From assembly GCA_902789835.1 (NCBI GenBank), contig CADAPN010000124.1:1-8044 (forward strand): 8,044 nt of DNA, read 5' to 3'. Position 1 is the first letter of the stretch. The number at the start of each line of letters is the position of its first letter. Shown here in pieces: positions 1-6,608 of the stretch. The notes beneath the pieces are model-generated. The model saw only the letters and a program-made list of their open reading frames with translations. It was not told where the DNA came from and made no database searches. Position numbers and translations under genes: made by a program. This DNA is from Oscillospiraceae bacterium. GTDB lineage: Bacteria; Bacillota_A; Clostridia; Oscillospirales; Oscillospiraceae.

Positions 1-13
1 TCGTTATCCGCTG

Positions 14-57
14 TGAGAGAACCCATAACTTATCTCTCATCTCAGACCGAAGGTCTG
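14..57. repeat. Two tandem hairpins in unexplained 5' segment
   Basis: Seen directly: TGAGAGA (14-20) and TCTCTCA (33-39) form a 7-bp inverted repeat around a 12-base spacer. CAGACC (43-48) and GGTCTG (52-57) form a 6-bp stem with a GAA loop. No reading frame across bases 1-76 gives a protein I recognise; the frames stop at 67-69, 74-76 and 93-95. The segment ends where CnaB-like coding sequence begins. Side-by-side hairpins next to an interrupted gene could be the end of a mobile element, a structured RNA end, a recombination junction or an assembly artefact. I recognise no specific element, so only the hairpins themselves are supported. Confidence 0.4.
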
Positions 58-76
58 TTGGCACTTTAAGCTTTAG

Positions 77-3000
77 GTCCTACAATTCCGACTAACACCT
101 ACATTTAATACTGGTAATCATACTGAGCTTCATGTAAAAGGAAATTACGACACTGTAACAAATGGACAGGTAGAGGTTGTTTCCATTGGTGAAAGCGGCG
201 CTGCCGATTCGACGACTCATGAAACCTCTTTCAGCATCTCCTCTGATAATGACTGGACATGGTCGAGCGGACTGCTTCCGCTTGAGAGCGAGGACGGCAA
301 GACCACTTACAGCTATGCCATCCGAGAGGTCAATGTGCCTGATGGCTGTACGGTCGCCTATAAAATGGATGGGAACGACTACGATCCTGAAACCGCTCAG
401 ATCGCGACCAGCGGCACCCACGAGGTTACTGTGACCAATACGCCGGATAATCCAACAACGGTCTCCCTTTCCGTCAGCAAGACCTGGGCAGATGGCGCGG
501 ACATAGCTCGTGCCGTCCAGTTCACCCTGTATCAGAAGGCGGATGCTTCTGCACAAGGTGCCGAGAAGATCGGGGATAACTATTATGTTGTTGTAACAAA
601 AGATGCGGGTGGCCAAGCTGTAAGCCCGCGTGTGATTTTGGCGGACAGAGCAGAAAATTCTGACGGTACTGTTGCTTATTCCTGGCCAAGTGGAGAGAAC
701 AACAAAGTTACCTGGACAAATCTGCCTAAACCTAAAGAGGGGGCGGAATACTATGTCAGGGAAACCGGCGTCTATTTTAGCGAGCTGACTGAGGAGGGGA
801 AACTCCCCAAAACAGCCCAGTTTGAAGCGCCTGAAGAGAAATATACTGTCGAAGGCGGAACGGTCAGCTTTAAAGAGGGAGCAGTAAAGGCAAGTACCGA
901 AATTACCAATACGCCGCTGCCGCTGGTGGATGTGCCGGTGGAGAAGACCTGGGCAGATTTTAACGAGAAGAGTGAATACAACTGGTCGGCTACATTCCGC
1001 CTTCAGTGGGCTCCGCTGTATGAGGGTCAGACCGTCCCGACCGTTGCCTTCAGTGATGTGCAGCCGATTCAGGAAATGACGATTACAAAGGCTCAGATGA
1101 TGAATCCGTCTGAGTCGGCGGAAGCACGCACGTTTAAAGATCTGCCGAAGTATGCGACAAATGAAAACGGTGTGAAATACAGGATCCAGTACTCCCTGGA
1201 CGAAGTGTCCTACAAGGTCTGGACGACGGATGAAAACAATCCTGTTTATACATGGACAAAAGGTGTCGGGTATAATCTTGAGGATGAGGCAACACATTAT
1301 GAGGCCTTCTATCCGCATGATGCCGGTGAGAAATCCGATGCGGACAGTGACTATTATATCAGTGTGGCAAACGCGGTTCGCAGAACGGAAAAGGATTATA
1401 TCGATTTCCAGATTAAGAAACAATGGGATCCGTCTTTCAAAGAACTGCCAGAGGATTGGTCAGCGTCATTCGAACTGCGCCGGTACAAGCATACCGAATA
1501 CCGGGATATCAGTCATGTCAGCGATGAGGATATCCTGAATGACAATAGGATCACACTGACGCTGGTTGATTCCGCCAATAACACATTGGGGACGATTTCT
1601 GTCTATCCGAATACAGGAATCTATCTGGCTGGTACATTTGCCCCGCGTACAGAAAATAAGAGCATCACATTCTCATATAATGGAAATAGCGTAATGGTAA
1701 CAGCAACGGGTGCAAATGCAGGGAAAGAGATTGTCCGATCGGATGAAATCTTCCTTACAGAGAATACCACGATTACTTTGACCGCCGGAGAGGAGAATCT
1801 GGACGGAGGGAGCCGTGGCGCACAGATTCTGGACACAAGGGCAGGCACTAATGCAGAGGAAGACACTTCGTTCACCAAGATTAGCTTTAACCTGACAAAT
1901 AATAGCAGCAGCAAGGAATTTAATGATCTGCTGTTCCGCGAAACGTCTCTGGGAGACGATGACGGCAATGAAAATGTTACGGTTTATGGCTATTACTTTG
2001 TAGAGACTGACAGTACGCTGGAAAGTGATGCGACCTTCTATACGGCCGATTCGGAAGGCAATCCGACCACGGTTTTGACCGGTGATGAGGCGAATCGGAT
2101 TTATGCCGATGGGCAGAATGTTGTGGCAGTCAATACGCCTTCATCCAAGCTCAAGGTCGAGAAGGCCTGGCGCGGCGTCCCGGATACAACAGGATATCCG
2201 GAAGTAACGTTCACGCTTTATCAGGGATGGCTTAACTGGGACGGAACAGCAGTATCGCCCAATAGCGGAGACTCCTGGGTCTATGAGAATGAGAGCGGGA
2301 CAAAGTATGAAGATATTCCGCTCAATGAGCAGAACGAATGGACGTGGACTTGTCCTGAAAATCTTCCGACGACAAAATTGGATCCCACTTATTGGACGGG
2401 AAGCAGCAGCGGTGCGTGGCGCAAAGTGGGATACTTCGTTGTTGAGAATCCCACCCGCGGATATGAAGGAACTCCCTATCAGTGGCAACTGTATTACTAT
2501 TATAATTCCGAAGGAAAGCGTACCAACGGCAATCCGCAGAACGTTGGAATTGTTGGCAACAGCGGTACTCTTGGAATTATGAACCGCATGGGAAACTATA
2601 TCGAGCTGGACATCAAAAAGCAGTTCTTTACACTCAATGCGGACGGATCTTGGGCAAATGATACGGAAGCATCCGTGGCACAGCTTGAAAGAGGCGTGCT
2701 TCTTGGATTCAAAGTGATTCGCAGAGCTGTCTATCTGGATACCAATGTAAAAACTGAATGGAAAGACTATGGCGATGAAATGCGGGTCGGCTATGATAAC
2801 AGCGGCAGATCCATCATGGACAACGGAAACAACGATTTCTATTTGAGAGACGCCGGTTCGCGCTGGTTCTTCCAGATCCATAACAACTATGAACCAGCCG
2901 GCGGACAAAACGAGCAGGTTGGCTTGCCGGGTTATGGCTTCTATGAAAGAAATGGCGAGAGGGTTCCGGTCATGTATGAGTATTCATACAGAGAGACGAA

Positions 3001-5074
3001 TGTCTATAAGTTTGTCAGCCAGGATGCAAATGGCACGATCCATGTAACGGATTACCCGGAATGGGATTGGTGGAGTTCCATTACTCCCAATAGATATGTT
3101 GACGGAAACGGGACAGTTCATAAGGGAGAGAATGATCCACGTGCAAATGTGTCCAGTCTCCAGGATGAAGACCGTATTGCCAACTTCCAGGCGTCCGATC
3201 TCGAGATAGACAAGGAATGGCTTGGTACAACTGACGTCCAGGAAGTCTATGTAAAAATCTATCGCTATACGAAGAATCCGGCCAATGCGGAAGACTTTAC
3301 AGCGGTCATCTCCACGGATATCACTGATAATCAGAACTGGCAGGGATATGTGGATGACACCAGCATCATTGACACGGAGAACCATTGGCTGATTCTGACG
3401 CCGAATTCTTCAGGACAATGGAGCGCATCAGTCAAGATCAATCGCGCGCTGATTAAGACAATTGACCGGGAGGACGGACTGACCTATACATACTACATCC
3501 AGGAAGTTGGTTACAAAGACAAGAACGGCAACGTTCACAGCGGCACTGGAAGCGTTCTTGTCTATGACCCGCATTATGACAAATGGATTGACGGACACTG
3601 GGAAGGAACGACCAAAATTGCACCCACAGAAAAGGCTATCCAAATCGGTGCAAAAAGTGAAAACAGGCTGAAGGTCATTAACGCTCCTGTAATGGATCTT
3701 TCCGTGGAGAAGAAATGGGTCGATGAAAATGGGGAAGAGACAGAGCCCTGGAATGAAGAGGTCACATTTAAAGTTCAACTGGAATTCACAAAGTATAAAG
3801 ACGGAATCCCGGCCGGACAGCCAGAAACAACCTATCTGACCTTTTTCAATGGCAACAGCACTTCGCAGACTCTGACAGTCAAAGCAAATGGCCAGCGGGT
3901 GACGCTTCAGCATATCCCGGAAAGCGATGATGGCACATCACATACGAAGTATAATGTAACGGTGACGGAAGTTGACACTCTCGGGGCGTGGAAGACCAGA
4001 ATTGACGGCCTGCAATCCCGTTATGTCTGCGATAATGGCGACGAGTATCACTGCAAGTACTATATCAAGGAAGTTGTCTCCTCGGGCAGTGAGGTGACGA
4101 TTACCGGAAATGGCGTTACAGAGAGTGGACAGCTGGTTACGGTGACAAACAAAAAAGCAAGCAGTGGTGCTTTAAAGATCACAAAGCTTGTAACCTTGAA
4201 CGGCCAGCCTCTGCCGGCAGACAGCGAAGCAAAAGAATCTCCTCTCGACGGGACTTATAAATTTGAGATCTTCAATGAAGACGGCATAACGAAAGCTGTA
4301 AAAGCGGACGGGACAGCGATTGGAGAGATCGCGATCACCTTCACTGGCGGTAAGGTGACTAATCCGGAAGAAGGATATGCACTTGTGGATATTCTTACAC
4401 CGGGGATCTATGTGATTAAAGAAGTTACGCCGGAGAACGGAACAACGCTAATCCTTGCTGAACGCGGAGACAAAGATAGCACTGCAGTCACTCAGGATAA
4501 GGCCGTCAGTGTTGTAGTCGTTGCCGGCGATGCGACAGCGGCCAAGACAAGCGCTCAGGCAAGCTTTACGAACAACCTGGTTCAGACGGACATCAAGATA
4601 CTGAAGGTGGACAGAACAACAAAGAAGGAGCTTGAAGGAGCGAAATTCTCTCTGCTCTGGTGTAAAACAGAAACCGGAACGTACACAATCATTGAAGAAA
4701 TTGATGATGTGGAACTGGACGAAAATCACTGGTTCACAGTCCCGAAAGACGGAATTACACTAAAGGGGCTGAAACCCGGATTCTATAAGGTGACAGAAGA
4801 AGTATCTCCCGCCGGTTATCTGATCACGGAAAAGACCCCGGTAGCGTTCCAGGTAAACGACAAGGGAGAGGTGATCAATAAGAGTATTGATACGGTAACT
4901 TATACAGGGACCGGAGAAAAGATATTTACCGTGCCCAATACATCCGGAACCGAACTCCCCCAGACCGGCGGAATCGGCACGACGCTCTTCACGGCGCTCG
5001 GCGGTCTCATGACTGTTGCGGCCGGTGCGGTGCTGACGCTGAAGTCCTATCGCCGCAGGAAACAAAGCACATAA
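77..5074 (+). CDS. Multi-CnaB-domain LPXTG cell-wall-anchored surface protein, 5'-incomplete
   Basis: This is a secreted, sortase-anchored stalk or adhesin of the Gram-positive surface. CnaB domains are beta-sandwiches usually stiffened by a Lys-Asn isopeptide bond that a Glu promotes. Numbering from the GTG at 335, the Lys/Glu/Asn sets I can place are: K49/E143/N192; K204/none/N346; K362/E557/N600; K610/E704/N750; K762/E887/N950; K960/E1057/N1116; K1127/E1212 or E1246/N1272; K1284/E1363/N1413 (Spy0128-like); K1424/E1488/N1535 (SpaA-like). An earlier domain lies at about 122-445, with Glu at nt 326 and Asn at nt 437. LPQTGG begins at residue 1541, followed by a hydrophobic segment and the tail KSYRRRKQST. 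The GTG at 335 is not a credible start: it lies inside that first domain, has no ribosome site, and CnaB-like sequence stays open back to 77. There is no in-frame ATG, GTG or TTG at 77-334, no signal peptide, and a TAG in frame at 74-76. The gene is therefore headless here. No sortase lies nearby. The ligand is unknown. Confidence 0.9.
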   Translation, partial: VLQFRLTPTFNTGNHTELHVKGNYDTVTNGQVEVVSIGESGAADSTTHETSFSISSDNDWTWSSGLLPLESEDGKTTYSYAIREVNVPDGCTVAYKMDGNDYDPETAQIATSGTHEVTVTNTPDNPTTVSLSVSKTWADGADIARAVQFTLYQKADASAQGAEKIGDNYYVVVTKDAGGQAVSPRVILADRAENSDGTVAYSWPSGENNKVTWTNLPKPKEGAEYYVRETGVYFSELTEEGKLPKTAQFEAPEEKYTVEGGTVSFKEGAVKASTEITNTPLPLVDVPVEKTWADFNEKSEYNWSATFRLQWAPLYEGQTVPTVAFSDVQPIQEMTITKAQMMNPSESAEARTFKDLPKYATNENGVKYRIQYSLDEVSYKVWTTDENNPVYTWTKGVGYNLEDEATHYEAFYPHDAGEKSDADSDYYISVANAVRRTEKDYIDFQIKKQWDPSFKELPEDWSASFELRRYKHTEYRDISHVSDEDILNDNRITLTLVDSANNTLGTISVYPNTGIYLAGTFAPRTENKSITFSYNGNSVMVTATGANAGKEIVRSDEIFLTENTTITLTAGEENLDGGSRGAQILDTRAGTNAEEDTSFTKISFNLTNNSSSKEFNDLLFRETSLGDDDGNENVTVYGYYFVETDSTLESDATFYTADSEGNPTTVLTGDEANRIYADGQNVVAVNTPSSKLKVEKAWRGVPDTTGYPEVTFTLYQGWLNWDGTAVSPNSGDSWVYENESGTKYEDIPLNEQNEWTWTCPENLPTTKLDPTYWTGSSSGAWRKVGYFVVENPTRGYEGTPYQWQLYYYYNSEGKRTNGNPQNVGIVGNSGTLGIMNRMGNYIELDIKKQFFTLNADGSWANDTEASVAQLERGVLLGFKVIRRAVYLDTNVKTEWKDYGDEMRVGYDNSGRSIMDNGNNDFYLRDAGSRWFFQIHNNYEPAGGQNEQVGLPGYGFYERNGERVPVMYEYSYRETNVYKFVSQDANGTIHVTDYPEWDWWSSITPNRYVDGNGTVHKGENDPRANVSSLQDEDRIANFQASDLEIDKEWLGTTDVQEVYVKIYRYTKNPANAEDFTAVISTDITDNQNWQGYVDDTSIIDTENHWLILTPNSSGQWSASVKINRALIKTIDREDGLTYTYYIQEVGYKDKNGNVHSGTGSVLVYDPHYDKWIDGHWEGTTKIAPTEKAIQIGAKSENRLKVINAPVMDLSVEKKWVDENGEETEPWNEEVTFKVQLEFTKYKDGIPAGQPETTYLTFFNGNSTSQTLTVKANGQRVTLQHIPESDDGTSHTKYNVTVTEVDTLGAWKTRIDGLQSRYVCDNGDEYHCKYYIKEVVSSGSEVTITGNGVTESGQLVTVTNKKASSGALKITKLVTLNGQPLPADSEAKESPLDGTYKFEIFNEDGITKAVKADGTAIGEIAITFTGGKVTNPEEGYALVDILTPGIYVIKEVTPENGTTLILAERGDKDSTAVTQDKAVSVVVVAGDATAAKTSAQASFTNNLVQTDIKILKVDRTTKKELEGAKFSLLWCKTETGTYTIIEEIDDVELDENHWFTVPKDGITLKGLKPGFYKVTEEVSPAGYLITEKTPVAFQVNDKGEVINKSIDTVTYTGTGEKIFTVPNTSGTELPQTGGIGTTLFTALGGLMTVAAGAVLTLKSYRRRKQST
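4955..5071 (+). other. LPQTGG sorting signal, membrane segment and basic tail
   Basis: The C-terminus has the three classic parts of a cell-wall sorting signal. LPQTGG (4955-4972) is followed by about 23 mostly hydrophobic residues starting IGTTLFTALGG, then a positively charged end with three consecutive arginines. In this family sortase cuts between T and G and joins the Thr to the peptidoglycan precursor. Part of this segment (4993-5041) is repeated almost exactly at 5527-5575. Confidence 0.93.
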
Positions 5075-5081
5075 CACAAAG

Positions 5082-5111
5082 CACAGGAGCAGGGTAATAC
5101 CTGCTCCTGTG
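5082..5111. terminator. Strong hairpin after the surface-protein gene, no U-tract
   Basis: Bases 5082-5093 and 5100-5111 pair perfectly over 12 bp around a six-base loop (GTAATA), starting seven bases after the TAA stop. No T-run follows on the plus strand, and none on the minus strand. It may end or protect the upstream transcript, but it is not a standard intrinsic terminator. Confidence 0.5.
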
Positions 5112-5152
5112 TGCATGATGAGAGTTGGTGGAGTAAAACCGGAGAAATCTTC

Positions 5153-5181
5153 TTGAATTGTTCACGGTGCCTGAGTATAAT
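5153..5181 (+). promoter_or_regulatory. Near-consensus sigma-70/SigA promoter
   Basis: TTGAAT (5153-5158) and a perfect TATAAT (5176-5181) are separated by exactly 17 bases. It points at the small gene starting at 5219, leaving a leader of about 30 bases. This is the best promoter I see on the plus strand of the window. Confidence 0.75.
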
Positions 5182-5218
5182 GAAAACAAAGAGAAAAGGG
5201 TGAAGGGAGAAAAGGAAA

Positions 5219-5463
5219 ATGATGTATCCATACCTGACATTAAACGACGATACAGAGATAACCCACTCTGAAATGAAAGAAAACGGACAGGTAAAATATA
5301 CATAGAGACTCCCGACGAAAAAGACGGATTCCACAATGTGGTCTGCTGGCTGCCGGAATACAGGTGGGAAAATAATAATGGATACTCGGAAGCGGAAATG
5401 GCGATCTTTCGGCAGCTGATCCAGAACAATGCTCACGCAATCCTGGAGTTCTCGAAGGATTGA
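5219..5463 (+). pseudogene. Small conserved-looking protein gene, frameshifted
   Basis: The reading starts at ATG 5219 or ATG 5222 (MMYPYLTLNDDTEITHSE...), preceded by AGGGAG at 5204-5209, a good ribosome site. It stops at TAG 5303-5305 after about 28 codons. One frame over, coding continues at once from ATA 5302 as IETPDEKDGFHNVVCWLPEY... to TGA 5461-5463, 53 codons. Adding one base after 5296 joins the halves as ...QVKVYIETPDE..., giving a protein of about 82 residues. From memory, unverified, such an acidic small protein with MYPYLTL at its start and a CWLPEY-like middle is widespread in clostridia and has no known function. I infer a one-base deletion, or a sequencing error. The promoter and ribosome site look intact, so loss may be recent. 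It has no signal peptide or membrane segment, so it is probably cytoplasmic. Confidence 0.7.
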
Positions 5464-5526
5464 ACAATTTGGAGAGATCAGTTATTTCTGCTGAAAGAAA
5501 AAGGCAATAGACTGTTTCAGGAGAGT

Positions 5527-5620
5527 GGCGCTCGGCGGTCTCATGACCGTTGCGTCCGGTGCGGTGCTGACGCTGCGGAGGACGGCTTCCCGTCGCCGCG
5601 GGGAGAAGAAGGCTTCCTGA
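5527..5620 (+). pseudogene. Orphan C-terminal tail of an LPXTG surface protein
   Basis: Bases 5527-5575 match 4993-5041 at 47 of 49 positions by eye; the differences are 5548 against 5014 and 5555 against 5021. In frame it reads ALGGLMTVASGAVLTL, then a basic end RRTASRRRGEKKAS and a TGA stop at 5618-5620. This is the membrane segment and tail of a sortase substrate without LPXTG motif, stalk or start. The frame is open upstream only to a TGA at 5492-5494, and that part does not resemble a surface protein. The basic tail after 5575 differs from the upstream gene's tail, so this is a relic of a paralogue rather than a recent copy of that gene. Confidence 0.8.
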
Positions 5621-5650
5621 CACCCGGCGAGAGACAATCGCAAAAGAAAA

Positions 5651-5684
5651 ACACAGGGATTCCCGGAAACGGGAGTCCCTGTGT
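5651..5684 (-). terminator. Intrinsic terminator of the DUF6273 gene
   Basis: Bases 5651-5665 pair with 5670-5684 over 15 positions (one G-T wobble) around a GAAA loop. Read on the minus strand, the stem runs straight into TTTTTCTTTT (complement of 5641-5650). It lies 12 bases past the TAA stop of the minus-strand gene. Confidence 0.88.
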
Positions 5685-5696
5685 AATGGAGAAGCC

Positions 5697-6466
5697 TTAC
5701 GGTGATTCAATCCACATGGCGGGCCTGACATCAACAAACATTCGGTTCGCCATGCCGCTGAAAAATGCCCCGGTGCGGTATACATACTCCGCGCAGTTGG
5801 GGTAGAGACCGGGGGAACGCAGCCACCAGGAGCTGATCGCGTTATCATAGGACGGCGCGTGCAAAGCTTTTTCGCAGAGCCTCACGGCTTCTTCCGGCAG
5901 AAGCTGCGCCGCTTCACCGGATTGACACAGGAGTTGTCGACTTCTGTCAGGAGAATGCGCGAGGCTTCATCGGCCGTAAAGGCGGAGCTTAGAAACGCAC
6001 CGTTCAGCCAGGCGCGCAGGCTGCAGCTTTCCCATGTGACCGGATCCTCGGTGTCGTGATAGGGAAGCGTTTCCAGGGCGCGTTTGCAGAGGAGCAGAAG
6101 GCGGTCATCCTGCCGGTCCAGGACGATCCATTCAATCGGATGATCCATGTAGGTTCCGAAAGAGACAGAGTCAAAGTCGGATAAGGGATTGGGAGTCGAC
6201 AAAGGAACCGGAGCCGGTTTGGAGAAGATCCCCGGCACGGAAGAGGGCTTTTGCGGCGGTACCGGTTCTGTGGGCGGGGTCAGATCAAATGTAGACGGCG
6301 GTTCTGACGGGGCGACGGACTCGGACCGGGGCCAGACAGGCATTTTTACAGAGGAAAAGTCAAGCTCTCTTATCAGGTGGATCATCAGGAACACGGCGAC
6401 AAGGCTCAGAACGACCACGGCAATCAGCGCGATGATTGCGACTTTCCGGTTTCGGTTATTTGACAT
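5697..6466 (-). pseudogene. Membrane-anchored DUF6273 protein, frame-broken
   Basis: The chosen start is ATG at 6466-6464 (MSNNRNRK), because GGCGGTGAG sits a few bases ahead of it and a membrane segment follows at once. A longer reading from 6532 would overlap the promoter. The order is a short basic N-terminus, one membrane helix (residues 9-32), a proline-rich spacer (about 48-95), then the first half of a DUF6273 domain (FGTYMDHPIEWIVLDRQDD..., and VTWESCSLRAWLNGAFL at 143-159). After LLTEVDNSCVNP the frame runs off to TGA at 5884-5882. The second half, EAAQLLPEEAVRLCEKAL...SSWWLRSPG...DVRPAMWIESP, continues in another frame from about 5918 to TAA 5699-5697. The stretch this family usually carries between the TEVDNS-like strand and the EAAQLL-like helix seems missing, so I infer a deletion not divisible by three. 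DUF6273 has no established function. The layout suggests an outward-facing domain on a stalk. Confidence 0.82.
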
Positions 6467-6495
6467 ACGGATCTCACCGCCCTTTCTGTAACTGC

Positions 6496-6525
6496 AGTAT
6501 ACCATAGGACCTGCAGGATCGACAA
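6496..6525 (-). promoter_or_regulatory. Promoter of the DUF6273 gene
   Basis: On the minus strand TTGTCG (complement of 6520-6525) and TATACT (complement of 6496-6501) are 18 bases apart, about 30 bases ahead of the start codon at 6466. The -35 box is a 4-of-6 match to TTGACA and the -10 box a 5-of-6 match to TATAAT. Confidence 0.6.
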
Positions 6526-6557
6526 CCGGCATTTATGATATTTACGGCTTTACAATC

Positions 6558-6608
6558 CTGACGCTGCGGACGATGGCCTCCGGGCGCCGAAGGGAGAAGG
6601 ACAGATGA
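6558..6608 (+). pseudogene. Second, degraded surface-protein tail remnant
   Basis: CTGACGCTGCGGA (6558-6570) is identical to 5567-5579, and the reading that follows, LTLRTMASGRRREKDR then TGA, parallels LTLRRTASRRRGEKKAS then TGA in the orphan tail at 5527-5620. Residues before LTL are no longer recognisably a membrane segment. The TGA stop (6606-6608) overlaps the ATG of the next gene as ATGA. The match is short, so relic status is likely but not certain. Confidence 0.55.
6591..6596 (+). promoter_or_regulatory. Ribosome binding site of the COG0523 gene
   Basis: AGGGAG lies eight bases ahead of ATG 6605 and fixes that start. It sits inside the degraded surface-protein tail, so the tail's coding end supplies the ribosome site. 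Confidence 0.75.

Noticed and set aside
1..76. A tRNA, group II intron end or identifiable insertion-sequence end
   Set aside because: I see two hairpins but no tRNA T-arm, no intron domain V signature, no transposase and no terminal repeat that I recognise.
335..337. GTG as the start codon of the large surface protein
   Set aside because: It falls inside a CnaB-like domain just after the YAIRE motif, has no ribosome site and no signal peptide after it, and the same frame reads sensible domain sequence back to 77.
92..1423. Long minus-strand reading frame of 443 codons opposite the surface-protein gene
   Set aside because: Its translation is rich in Cys, Phe, Ile and Arg with no recognisable motif, and the plus strand clearly encodes CnaB domains over the same bases. 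It is an antisense shadow.
1597..1614. A VYPN sequence in the surface protein resembling the pilin motif
   Set aside because: The pilin motif needs a lysine (VYPK) for polymerisation, and here it is Asn. No sortase gene is in the window, so I do not call the protein a pilus subunit.
461..4940. The CnaB domains as a recent tandem DNA repeat
   Set aside because: The domains share motifs but differ widely in length and sequence. I see no long repeated DNA between them, so this is old divergence, not a variable-number repeat.
6460..6465. A perfect TTGACA on the plus strand upstream of the GTPase
   Set aside because: No -10 box lies 16-18 bases downstream; the nearest TATA-like sequence is 32 bases away, and the site is inside the start of the DUF6273 gene.
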